Below are positions 18,506 through 27,190 of a stretch of 64,000 nucleotides of DNA, piece after piece (position 1 is the stretch's first letter; every line of letters begins with the position of its first letter). This DNA comes from SABI01 sp963678555 (GTDB taxonomy: Bacteria; Spirochaetota; Spirochaetia; Sphaerochaetales; Sphaerochaetaceae): contig CAXXJA010000002.1 of the NCBI GenBank assembly GCA_963678555.2, positions 186,001 through 250,000 on the forward strand, written 5' to 3'. The translations under genes and the position numbers were made by a program. The notes under the pieces were generated by a model. It saw only the letters and a program-made list of their open reading frames with translations, was not told the DNA's origin and did not search any database.

Positions 18506-19969
18506 ATGCCGTTCGATTTCGATGCACTGAGCAACAGAAGAAGGAACCATCCTTCGTGGCGTCTCATGGCCGCAGACAATGCGCCCCTTATCCTCAGTTT
18601 CCTTGACCGGGTGTTTCGGGAAGATAATGTTCGGCAGATTGACGAGGATGAGATGGTGATGCGTCTTGAGGACTATCTGTTCTCTCTCAGGGATGGACGG
18701 GAGGATGACCCCTTTCCCCGCAGTGCGTCCGACTATCTTGATGAGTGGAGTGCTCCCGGTAAGGAGTGGCTTCGCAAATTCTATCCCGACGGTTCAGACG
18801 TTCCTCACTTCGATCTTACTCCCGCAACTGAGCAGGTTCTGCGTTGGATCGATGGTCTGTTTGCCCATCAGTTCATCGGTACCGAGAGCAGGCTTAATAC
18901 CTGTTTCGACCTGCTGCGTCAGATCGTGCAGGGAGTCGAGAAAGACAAGGATGTCAGGATAGGTGAACTGGAGGAGCAGAAGAAGGCTATCGATCGGCAG
19001 ATCAGCCGGATCGCCTCCGGTGATGTCCCGGTGATGGATGAGCGTCAGATACGGGAACGGTTTCTGCAGTTCCAGAGAACGGCTCGGGAGCTGCTGGGAG
19101 ATTTCCGAGCCGTTGATGATCACTTCCGGGCTCTCGACCGGGATATCCGTGAAGATATCGCGACCTGGGAGGGGGAGAAGGGAGAACTGCTTGAAGAGTT
19201 CTTTCATGGTCATGATGCGATTGAGCACTCTGATGAGGGGAGGAGCTTTCAGGCATTCTGGGACTTTATCATGTCTCCCGATGCCCAGGAGGAGCTGTCG
19301 GCCCAGCTTGACCGTATCTATCAGCTGGAGGAACTTGGTGATCTTCGTCATGACCTGCGGCTCAAGCGGATTCACTTCGACTGGATGGAAGCCGGTGGAC
19401 AGACTCAGGGAACAGTGCGAAGGCTGTCACGTCAGCTCAGACGCTACCTCGATGACAGAGCCTTCTGGGAGAACCGACGTATCATTGAGATTCTTGATTC
19501 CATAGAGAAGAAAGCTGTCGGTTTGAGAGATGAGAGTCCGGGCGGTACCTGGATGAGCGTGGACGAATCGAAGGTCAGGGTGAACCTTCCCATGGAACAG
19601 TCTCTGTACACACCATCCGAACACGTGGAGCTTGACAGCAGGATAGAGGTGGAAGGCCAGGAGACTGTCGATACAGACAAGCTCTTCGACCTCGTTTCTG
19701 TCGACCGTGAGCGGCTTCAGCGCAACATAGACCGTGCTCTTGAAAAGAGAGAACAGGTGACTCTTGCTGTTCTCCTTGAGAGCTGTCCACTCGAACAGGG
19801 ACTTTCGGAGCTTCTTACCTATCTCCTGATGGCTGAGGAATCTCCCACTGCAGCCATAGATGATTCGACCCGGGAGACGGTACAATGGAGCGACACCGGC
19901 GGTACGCATCGGCGTGCCCGTCTTGCACGGATACTATTCAGTAGAAGGAGTTCGCATGGAAGCGAATGA
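18506..19969 (+). CDS. jetA: Wadjet system protein JetA (DUF3375, MksF-like)
   Basis: First gene of a four-gene Wadjet cluster. The 487-residue protein fits the DUF3375 family in length and in its opening: ALSNRRRNHPSWRLMAADNA followed by PLILSFLDRVF. It is largely helical with charged coiled-coil stretches. JetA is the kleisin-like subunit linking the JetC SMC-like ATPase heads with JetB. The complex extrudes DNA loops and detects small circular plasmids. ATG 18506 is preferred; GTG 18491 is an alternative and neither has a strong Shine-Dalgarno. The stop overlaps jetB by 14 nt. Function is taken from the gene family and order. Confidence 0.9.
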   Translation: MPFDFDALSNRRRNHPSWRLMAADNAPLILSFLDRVFREDNVRQIDEDEMVMRLEDYLFSLRDGREDDPFPRSASDYLDEWSAPGKEWLRKFYPDGSDVPHFDLTPATEQVLRWIDGLFAHQFIGTESRLNTCFDLLRQIVQGVEKDKDVRIGELEEQKKAIDRQISRIASGDVPVMDERQIRERFLQFQRTARELLGDFRAVDDHFRALDRDIREDIATWEGEKGELLEEFFHGHDAIEHSDEGRSFQAFWDFIMSPDAQEELSAQLDRIYQLEELGDLRHDLRLKRIHFDWMEAGGQTQGTVRRLSRQLRRYLDDRAFWENRRIIEILDSIEKKAVGLRDESPGGTWMSVDESKVRVNLPMEQSLYTPSEHVELDSRIEVEGQETVDTDKLFDLVSVDRERLQRNIDRALEKREQVTLAVLLESCPLEQGLSELLTYLLMAEESPTAAIDDSTRETVQWSDTGGTHRRARLARILFSRRSSHGSE

Positions 19970-20555
19970 TACCCAGATCTCCCCGGTGGTGATACAGTTG
20001 ATGAAGGGAATTCTCTACAAGGAAGAGAAGGCAACACTGTGGGAAGCCCTTCAACGGTATGAAGGTTCAGTAAGGGATTATCTGTCAGTAATCGGTCTCG
20101 ACCTGGAGATTCATGACTCAGATGGATTCGCCTATCTGAGAACGAAGGACACCCAAGAGGGAGAGACTCCTCTTCCCCGCCTGGTCGCCAGGCGCCCTCT
20201 CTCGTATCCCGTCTCTCTGATACTCGCTCTTCTGAGACGTAAGATTACGGAGCACGAGGCTTCATCTGGCGATACCCGACTGATCCTTGAGGTACGTGAG
20301 CTGCGTGATATGGTCAGCGCATTCTTTCCCTCCTCAAGCAACGAAGTGAAGGTGCAGAGCAGACTCGATGTCCACCTGAAGAAGATCTATGACCTGGGCT
20401 TCATCAGATTCCTTGATCAGAAGAAAGAGAAGATCGAAGTGAAACGGATTCTCAAGGCATTTATCGATGCCCAGTGGCTCAGTGACTTTGATGGTAAGCT
20501 TAGTGAGTACAGAGGCTCTGAAGAGAGCGAAGCTGAGGAGGATGATGATGAATGA
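19956..20555 (+). CDS. jetB: Wadjet system protein JetB (DUF4194, MksE-like)
   Basis: A 199-residue winged-helix (KITE-like) protein of the DUF4194 family: QISPVVIQLMKGILYKEEKA, LWEALQRYEGSVRDYLSVIGL, DGFAYLR, then LVARRPLSYPVSLILALLRRKITEHE. The tail is strongly acidic (SEESEAEEDDDE). It bridges JetA and JetC in the Wadjet complex. ATG 19956 has AAGGAG six bases upstream and lies inside the end of jetA. A longer frame from 19860 reads the jetA 3' end and is not credible. Its stop overlaps the jetC start, indicating translational coupling. Confidence 0.9.
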   Translation: MEANDTQISPVVIQLMKGILYKEEKATLWEALQRYEGSVRDYLSVIGLDLEIHDSDGFAYLRTKDTQEGETPLPRLVARRPLSYPVSLILALLRRKITEHEASSGDTRLILEVRELRDMVSAFFPSSSNEVKVQSRLDVHLKKIYDLGFIRFLDQKKEKIEVKRILKAFIDAQWLSDFDGKLSEYRGSEESEAEEDDDE

Positions 20556-23500
20556 TACCTTCTTTGAATTCGCAGATGATGATACACAAGCCGGATTCCG
20601 CTGTTACACCGTGGAACTCTACAACTGGGGGACCTTTCATAACAGAATCATCAGTATACCGCTGGAGGGGCATAACGGCCTTCTCACCGGTGATATCGGC
20701 TCGGGCAAGTCAACGATCGTTGATGCAGTGACGACCCTCCTGGTTCCTTCGCAGAAGGTCGCCTATAACAAAGCGGCAGGAGCCTCGTTCAAGGAACGCT
20801 CCTTGCGCTCCTACGTGATGGGCTATTATAAATCAGAGCGAAGTGAAGGCGGCTTCAGCGCAAAACCGGTCGCCCTGAGGGAGGTCGGGACCACACACTC
20901 TGTCATCCTCGGCCGATTCCGAAATGAAGATTATTCACAGGATGTGAGCCTGGCCCAGGTCTTCTATCAGAAAGATTCGACAGGACAGCCGCAGCGGTTC
21001 TTCGTGGTTGCGGATACAGTCCTCTCGATTGCGGAGCACTTCAGTGATTTCGGCAGTGACCTTTCTCACCTGAAGAAGCGGCTGAAAGCCATGGATCGGG
21101 TGGAAGTCTTTGATGCCTTCCCTGAGTACGGGGCATCCTTCCAGCGACGCTTCGGACTGCGTAACAAGCAGGCGATGGAACTCTTTCATCAGACCGTCAG
21201 CCTCAAGACCGTGGGGAATCTCACGGGCTTTGTCCAGGAACATATGCTGGAACCCTTCGATTCTGAGACTCCGATAGAGAATTTGATTCACCATTTTGAA
21301 GATCTCAACCACTCTCATGAAGCGATCCTCAAGGCAAAACAGCAGATAGAGAAACTCACACCCCTCATCAGTAACCTTGACCGATACCATGAGACCGATA
21401 GCCGGAATGAGGTTCTCACACGCACCAGGGAAGCCCTCAGCGCCTTCTTCTCGATGACGAAACAGGACCTTCTCCAGGAACGTATCGAAAGGGAGAAACA
21501 GAATGCAGCAAAGGTTTCCCAGATGCGTGATACGCTTCAGGCCGAGATCGATCAGCTGTACAGGGACCGTGATGCTGTGCGTACCGCGATCAATGAGAAC
21601 GGCGGGAACAGGATCGAGACTCTGAAGGCGGAGATTTCCCGGGCAGAGGGAGAGAAAAAGGAAAAGCTCCGGCGCGCTGAACGCTACGGGGAGATCGCGG
21701 CACAGCTCTCCCTTCCGATACCGAAGGATATTGAAGGCTTCGAATCAAACCGGCAACGCTCTGATGATCGGATACAAGAGGTTACAGAGGAGCGAAGCAC
21801 CATCGAGAATCAACTGAGTGAACTCGGTTTCACCTTCAGGAATCTCAAGGAACAGTACCAGGGCCTTGATGATGAGCTTCTGTCTCTCAAGAGTCGCAGG
21901 AGCAATATAGATACACGACAGATTGATATTCGAACGAACCTCTGCCGGGATCTCGGCTTGAAAGAGAAGGACCTTCCCTTCGCAGGAGAGCTTCTCGCGG
22001 TGCAGGAGGAGCACAGGGAATGGGAGGGGGCGGCAGAGCGGCTTCTCCATTCGTTTGCACTTTCTCTCCTCGTTCCCGATGAACAGTACAGGAACGTGTC
22101 CGAGTGGGTCGATTCCACCCGGCTCAGAGGGAGGCTGATCTACTACCGGATGACCAGGAGTGAACTGAGAAGGAGTGAGTCCATTGATCCCGACTCTCTG
22201 TATCACAAGCTCATGTTCAAGGAAGAGAGTTCCTACACTCCATGGCTCAAGGATCAGGTGCGGAGCCGGTATGCTGACGTGATCTGCTGTACCTCCCTCG
22301 ATGAGTTCCGCCGTGTCAGGCGAGGACTGACTCGTCAGGGTCAGGTCAAGGGCAGCGCGATACACCACGAGAAGGATGACCGGTACTCCATTGATGACCG
22401 TTCACGGTATGTGCTTGGGTGGACGAACAGGGCCAAGATTGCCGTGCTTGAGAAGCAGAAACGAGAGAAGGAACGACAGATGCAGGAAGCCGGTGCCCTG
22501 ATCGCCAGATTGCAGAAAGAGCGTTCCTCGCTCGAAGAGTCCCTTGATCTGTTGAAGAAGGTTCAGGGATTCGAGTATTTCGATGAGATAGACTGGCAGC
22601 CCGCTTCAATGCGTATCGAGGAGATGAGAGATGAGATCGCCCTCCTTGAAAGCAGAAGTGATATCCTGAAGGAACTGCAGGCGAAGATGAAATCACTGTC
22701 AGAACAGATCGCCTCGCAGACAACCACGCTCAATCAGTATCACGCGACCTTGGGCGGTATCGATGCCAGGATACAATCTGATGAACAATCCCTCGCCACA
22801 GAGAAGGACCTTCTCAGTGCATCGGCGTATCCGCTTCAGGAAGCGGATGCACTCATCCGTCCCCTCCTGCCGACCTATCTGGTCGGTGTGACGCTCTCAC
22901 TCAAGAACTGTGACTCCTCCGAGCGTAAGGTCCGAGAACAGCTGCAGAATGAGATAGATGCAGCGAAGAAACGTCTCGACCGTCTTCGTGATGCCATTAT
23001 TGCAGCAATGGGAGACTTCCGCCGTGACTATCCGGGTGAGACCCGTGACATGGATGCCGCCATCGCCAGCGGCGGTGAGTACCGGAAGCTGCTCGATGCC
23101 CTTGTCAGGGAAAACCTTCCCCGGTATGAACAGCAGTTCAAGGTGCTGCTCAACGAGAACACGATCCGTGAGATCGCCTCCTTCCATGCCCTCCTCAGCA
23201 AAGAGAGTCAACAGATACGGGAGAGGATCGACCTGATCAACCGCTCGCTGCATGAGATAGAGTATGATAAGGGACGCTATATTCTCCTTGAGATCATGCA
23301 GACCAATGACTATGAAATCCGTCAGTTCCGGCAGGAGTTGAAAAGCTGTGTCGAAGGGTCTGTGTCGTCAGAGGCCTCACAGCAGTACAGTGAGGCGAAG
23401 TTTATCCAGGTGAAGAAACTCGTGGACCGCTTCAAGGGAAGGGAAGGCTTTGCCGATATCGACAGGAGATGGACGGCCAAAGTCACAGACGTGCGCTCCT

Positions 23501-23934
23501 GGTTCGTCTTCGCCGCGAGTGAGCGGTGGAAGGAAGATGATACGGAATATGAACACTACACCGACAGCGGAGGGAAATCGGGAGGGCAGAAGGAGAAGCT
23601 GGCCTACACAGTCCTGGCCGCGTCTCTTGCCTATCAGTTCGGCCTTGAGTGGGGAGAGGTGAAATCCCGTTCATTCCGCTTCGTCGTCATCGACGAGGCC
23701 TTCGGGCGCGGGTCTGATGAGTCTGCGAAATACGGGCTTAAGCTGTTCAAAAAACTCAATCTGCAGCTTCTGATAGTGACGCCACTGCAGAAGATTCATA
23801 TCATCGAACCCTACGTCTCTTCGGTCGGTTTCGTTCATAACCCTGAAGGCAGGAACTCCCTCTTAAGGACTCTCACGATAGAGGAGTACCGGAAAGAGAA
23901 GGAGAAACGGCATCAGACAGGGGAGGGTGAGTGA
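20548..23934 (+). CDS. jetC: Wadjet system SMC-like ATPase JetC (MksB-like)
   Basis: A 1128-residue SMC/MukB-type ATPase. N-terminal Walker A is GDIGSGKST (residues 48-56, Lys54). Two long coiled-coil arms surround a hinge (around residues 450-650). The C-terminal ABC signature KSGGQKEKLAY is near 1010 and Walker B is FVVIDEAFGRG with Asp1049-Glu1050. It should be the DNA-loop-extruding motor of Wadjet. Three consecutive ATGs (20542, 20545, 20548) follow GAGGAG; 20548 has the best spacing. The 3' end overlaps jetD as GTGA. Both nucleotide-binding halves are complete, so there is no sign of decay. Confidence 0.94.
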   Translation: MNDTFFEFADDDTQAGFRCYTVELYNWGTFHNRIISIPLEGHNGLLTGDIGSGKSTIVDAVTTLLVPSQKVAYNKAAGASFKERSLRSYVMGYYKSERSEGGFSAKPVALREVGTTHSVILGRFRNEDYSQDVSLAQVFYQKDSTGQPQRFFVVADTVLSIAEHFSDFGSDLSHLKKRLKAMDRVEVFDAFPEYGASFQRRFGLRNKQAMELFHQTVSLKTVGNLTGFVQEHMLEPFDSETPIENLIHHFEDLNHSHEAILKAKQQIEKLTPLISNLDRYHETDSRNEVLTRTREALSAFFSMTKQDLLQERIEREKQNAAKVSQMRDTLQAEIDQLYRDRDAVRTAINENGGNRIETLKAEISRAEGEKKEKLRRAERYGEIAAQLSLPIPKDIEGFESNRQRSDDRIQEVTEERSTIENQLSELGFTFRNLKEQYQGLDDELLSLKSRRSNIDTRQIDIRTNLCRDLGLKEKDLPFAGELLAVQEEHREWEGAAERLLHSFALSLLVPDEQYRNVSEWVDSTRLRGRLIYYRMTRSELRRSESIDPDSLYHKLMFKEESSYTPWLKDQVRSRYADVICCTSLDEFRRVRRGLTRQGQVKGSAIHHEKDDRYSIDDRSRYVLGWTNRAKIAVLEKQKREKERQMQEAGALIARLQKERSSLEESLDLLKKVQGFEYFDEIDWQPASMRIEEMRDEIALLESRSDILKELQAKMKSLSEQIASQTTTLNQYHATLGGIDARIQSDEQSLATEKDLLSASAYPLQEADALIRPLLPTYLVGVTLSLKNCDSSERKVREQLQNEIDAAKKRLDRLRDAIIAAMGDFRRDYPGETRDMDAAIASGGEYRKLLDALVRENLPRYEQQFKVLLNENTIREIASFHALLSKESQQIRERIDLINRSLHEIEYDKGRYILLEIMQTNDYEIRQFRQELKSCVEGSVSSEASQQYSEAKFIQVKKLVDRFKGREGFADIDRRWTAKVTDVRSWFVFAASERWKEDDTEYEHYTDSGGKSGGQKEKLAYTVLAASLAYQFGLEWGEVKSRSFRFVVIDEAFGRGSDESAKYGLKLFKKLNLQLLIVTPLQKIHIIEPYVSSVGFVHNPEGRNSLLRTLTIEEYRKEKEKRHQTGEGE

Positions 23935-25112
23935 AAGCTCTGATCACTCCATCACAGATCAGGAAGAAACTCGCTGAGAGATGGGAACGGGGATACTACC
24001 TGAAGCGTATACACGAAGGGTTTCCGCTCTCGGTCCCTCTTCCTTCCATCTCGTCTTCCCTGCTGACCGAGGAGTTCGAAGCTGTCCGCTCATGGGCCCT
24101 GTCCTTTGGTAACGACGAGCGGTTCGTTCCCTATCTGCAGTTCTCTCAGATCAATCACCGTCTTTTCGGACGCAACAGGATTCCCCGGTCTCTCCTGTTT
24201 CCCACAGTGGACGATCTGGCAGCCTTTCTTTCGAAAAGCGCGGAACTCAACGGGTTCAGGCAGTCCCTTTCCCTTCTCTCACTTCACGATGAGCGTCTCG
24301 TGCCCTGGGCTGTCGCACATCCGCTCGAGGTCCTGCGTATCAGGGAGGACCTGGATCGGCTTATCGAGCTCCACCGATGGATGATCGACCATCCTTCTCC
24401 GGGAATCTATCTTCGTCAGATCGACCTTCCGGGAATCGATACCAAATTCACCGAGGCCCATCGCACCACCCTGACCTCATGGCTCGACCTCACCCTGCCC
24501 GAGCACCTGATCGATCAGGGAACCACCCGCTTCGAGAAGCGGTACGGCTTCGCCTCAAAACCTGAACTGATCCGTTTCCGGTTTCTCGACCCATCGCTCG
24601 AGATGAGGGGCTGCAATGACATCTCGGTCCCCAGTGATCAGTTTGCTTACCTGTACCGTGACGGGGAAGAGATACCGGTCACCCACGTCTTTGTCGTTGA
24701 GAATGATATAACCGCTCTCAGCTTTCCTCGTGCAGAGAAATCGATGGTCATCTTCGGACGCGGATACAATTTCGCACACTGGAAAGAAGTCCACTGGCTC
24801 AGAAATGTGAAACTTTTCTACTGGGGAGACCTTGATACCCACGGCTTCCGCATCCTCGACCAGTTCCGCTCCGTCTTTTCCCACACCGAGTCCTTCCTCA
24901 TGGATTGGAAGACGCTGCATGACCATGAGAGCTCCTGGGGAGTTGAGAGCACGCCCACTGCCGTGGACCTGCATCACCTCACGAGAAACGAGAAGGACCT
25001 CTATGATGAACTGAGGTTCAACCGGATACGCAATAACCTCAGACTTGAACAGGAATTCATACGGTATTCCCTGGTGGAACGGACTGTAGGGCAGATAACC
25101 TTTTGCCTCTGA
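23931..25112 (+). CDS. jetD: Wadjet system nuclease subunit JetD (DUF3322-DUF2220, Toprim)
   Basis: A 393-residue protein with N-terminal DUF3322 (about 1-190) and C-terminal DUF2220, a Toprim-like fold. The Toprim glutamate is Glu257 in FVVENDITALSF. The acidic DxD pair is Asp300/Asp302 in YWGDLDTHGF, where metal ions would bind. In known Wadjet systems JetD cuts plasmid DNA trapped by JetABC. GTG 23931 overlaps the jetC stop, with GGGAGGGTGA just before it. All key residues are visible, so the system looks functional. It is the last gene of the jet operon; a palindromic element lies 17 nt downstream. Confidence 0.92.
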   Translation: MKALITPSQIRKKLAERWERGYYLKRIHEGFPLSVPLPSISSSLLTEEFEAVRSWALSFGNDERFVPYLQFSQINHRLFGRNRIPRSLLFPTVDDLAAFLSKSAELNGFRQSLSLLSLHDERLVPWAVAHPLEVLRIREDLDRLIELHRWMIDHPSPGIYLRQIDLPGIDTKFTEAHRTTLTSWLDLTLPEHLIDQGTTRFEKRYGFASKPELIRFRFLDPSLEMRGCNDISVPSDQFAYLYRDGEEIPVTHVFVVENDITALSFPRAEKSMVIFGRGYNFAHWKEVHWLRNVKLFYWGDLDTHGFRILDQFRSVFSHTESFLMDWKTLHDHESSWGVESTPTAVDLHHLTRNEKDLYDELRFNRIRNNLRLEQEFIRYSLVERTVGQITFCL

Positions 25113-25128
25113 AAGAGCATTGTTGATA

Positions 25129-25188
25129 CTGTCGCAAAAGTAGACACGAAGAGGTGGAAAAACCCTCTGTGTCTACTTTTCTTGACAG
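25129..25188. repeat. 60-bp palindromic element, copy 1
   Basis: A near-perfect palindrome: outer CTGTC...GACAG, inner AAAAGTAGACAC...GTGTCTACTTTT, and a further AGAGG...CCTCT around a 9-nt A-rich loop. Copy 2 at 26748-26807 differs at only three of 60 positions. It lies 16 nt after the jetD stop and could double as the jet operon terminator (hairpin then TTTTCTT). The TGTC-ended arms resemble insertion-sequence termini, so a MITE-like non-autonomous element is a possible origin. Confidence 0.75.
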
Positions 25189-25300
25189 GTACATTATGCC
25201 GAATGTGATATTATAATTTAACCGATTATGATAATCGAATTTAACCGAATGATATTGTAGAATACGACCGAATGAGGTACTCTTCATGCAGGAGGACCCC

Positions 25301-26566
25301 ATGGACAACAACATCTATCGACCACGCATTATCGACTCGGTAGTAGAGCAACATCTTCGGGCCTTCGGAGCAGTTTGCATTGAAGGTCCCAAGTGGTGCG
25401 GAAAAACCTGGACCGCACAGAAGCATGCACAAAGTGCGTTCTTTGTCGGCGATCCTGCCGGGAATTTCCAGAATAGGCAGATTGCGCAGATAGATCCGTC
25501 CCTGGCACTCCAAGGTAAGAGCCCCCGTCTGATCGATGAATGGCAGGAAGTACCGTCGCTCTGGGATGCAGTGAGGTTTACTGTCGACCAAGGCACCGGG
25601 AAGGGACAGTTCATCCTTACCGGTAGCGCCACTCCTCCACACAAGGGCATCATGCACAGCGGCACAGGTCGAATAGCACGACTGCGCATGATGCCCATGT
25701 CGTTGTTCGAATCGGGCAATTCCTCTGGAAAAGTATCACTGAAGCATTTGTGTGCCGGAAACCTTGAGAACGGTTTGACAGGAGATATCGGTCTTAAAGA
25801 TCTGGCATCATATATCCTGAGGGGAGGATGGCCTGGCAATCTGGAGTTATCGATGGACGATGCGGTCAAGATTCCAACCCAATACTTGAACAGCGTAGTG
25901 ACTAACGATGTGGTTAAAGTAGATGACAAAGCACGTGATGTAGCAAAAATGCGTTTGCTGCTTCGATCACTTGCACGTAATGAGAGTACCACGGCAACCA
26001 GGGCTCGTTTGAAGAGTGACATGCGAGGAGTTGAACAGTTGGCCATTGATGAGGATACTATCGCTGACTACCTTAATATCTTTGAAAGGCTTTTCATTAT
26101 CGAAAACCAAAAGCCGTTTGCAACTGCTGTTCGATCGTCACTGCGTATAAAACAGGCGGAGAAACGTCATTTTGTAGATCCATCTTTTGCCTGTTCTTTA
26201 TTGGGTATCACCAATGAAGATCGACTGATTGGGGATCTTCGTACGTTCGGATTTTTGTTCGAGGCTTTGTGTGAACGTGACCTCAGAATCTATGCACAGT
26301 CTTTCGGTGCCAGTCTCCTGCACTACCAAGACTACAGCAATGCTGAGATAGACGCTGTCGTGGAACTTCCAGACGGAAGCTGGTCCGCTTTCGAGATCAA
26401 ACTGGGGGCACATCAGATTGATGAGGCCGCTGCAAAGCTGTTGAACATCAACAAGAAATTCGAGCATCCGGCTACCACTCTCTGTGTGATTTGCGGCCTC
26501 ACGAACGCAGCCTATCGTAGAAGCGATGGCGTGTGCGTGGTGCCGATCACTGCGTTGAAACCGTGA
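25301..26566 (+). CDS. AAA family ATPase with DUF4143 domain
   Basis: A 421-residue protein of the AAA_14/DUF4143 group. Walker A is EGPKWCGKTWTA (residues about 28-39), Walker B PRLIDEWQEVP, sensor region ILTGSATPP, then the DUF4143 part (ASYILRGGWPGNLELSM, FEALCERDL, and a PD-(D/E)xK-like tail with IDAVVELPDGSWSAFEIKLG). This family is common in accessory regions; its molecular role is poorly known. ATG 25301 has GGAGG 5 nt upstream; an ATG at 25286 is the alternative. The gene is bracketed by the two 60-bp palindromes, has an AT-rich leader, and is followed by a broken paralogue. Confidence 0.88.
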   Translation: MDNNIYRPRIIDSVVEQHLRAFGAVCIEGPKWCGKTWTAQKHAQSAFFVGDPAGNFQNRQIAQIDPSLALQGKSPRLIDEWQEVPSLWDAVRFTVDQGTGKGQFILTGSATPPHKGIMHSGTGRIARLRMMPMSLFESGNSSGKVSLKHLCAGNLENGLTGDIGLKDLASYILRGGWPGNLELSMDDAVKIPTQYLNSVVTNDVVKVDDKARDVAKMRLLLRSLARNESTTATRARLKSDMRGVEQLAIDEDTIADYLNIFERLFIIENQKPFATAVRSSLRIKQAEKRHFVDPSFACSLLGITNEDRLIGDLRTFGFLFEALCERDLRIYAQSFGASLLHYQDYSNAEIDAVVELPDGSWSAFEIKLGAHQIDEAAAKLLNINKKFEHPATTLCVICGLTNAAYRRSDGVCVVPITALKP

Positions 26567-26747
26567 TTTCTTGAAAGCCCCTGTACCCCCATGTATCTGA
26601 ATGACCGGAGAGTTGCACGTAAGAAGCGTACCGAAAGAAAAACCCCTCTCCTGTAGCTCCAGATCAATACCGATGTTCTTTACCCGTATGTTTCTGCATG
26701 AGTGTCAATTGGAGACCATCAACATCCTTGGAGTTGGTGCTATAATG

Positions 26748-26807
26748 CTGTCGCAGAAGTAGACACGAAGAGGTGGAAAAACCGTCTGTGTCTACTTTTC
26801 TTGACAA
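26748..26807. repeat. 60-bp palindromic element, copy 2
   Basis: Same structure as copy 1 (25129-25188), in direct orientation. It differs at the eighth base, one stem base (CGTCT for CCTCT) and the last base. Its right edge abuts the truncated DUF4143 gene, so it sits exactly where that gene's N-terminal half is lost. No clear target-site duplication is seen. Confidence 0.75.
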
Positions 26808-27170
26808 GTGCACATACCCGGATGGATCCTACAGGGATGGTGGCCGGGAATTCTTGGCGACGGGAGTAAGGATGCACGACAGTTTATAGCTGACTATGGT
26901 AGCCTGATTGCAGAAGTTGATATTCAGAATGTCTCAGGCATGAAGCGTGATCCGCTTAAGGTCATGTATCTCCTTCAGTCGTACGCTCGACATATTTCTA
27001 CTAGAGCTTCGCTATCTACCCTTGTCAGGAATATGAACGGAACCGATCGATATCTGAGAGAAGAGACAGCATCTTCTTATATTGCTGATCTGGAACGTCT
27101 TAAGGTAGTTGAACAGCTCCCCGCATGGTCAACACATGTGAGAATCAGCCTACGATACACGAAAAAGTAG
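26808..27170 (+). pseudogene. Truncated AAA/DUF4143 ATPase paralogue
   Basis: About 118 codons matching the middle of the ATPase at 25301-26566. WILQGWWPGIL aligns with YILRGGWPGNL, then PLKVMYLLQSYARHISTRAS with VAKMRLLLRSLARNESTTAT, then ETASSYIADLERLKVVEQ with DTIADYLNIFERLFIIEN. The Walker A half is missing at the 5' side, where palindrome copy 2 ends. The C-terminal DUF4143 tail is missing at the 3' side, where the broken transposase begins about 20 nt later. The remaining piece cannot hydrolyse ATP. Divergence from its neighbour shows it was a separate paralogue, not a fresh duplication. Confidence 0.82.
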
Positions 27171-27190
27171 AACCATAAATCGGAGCAGTC

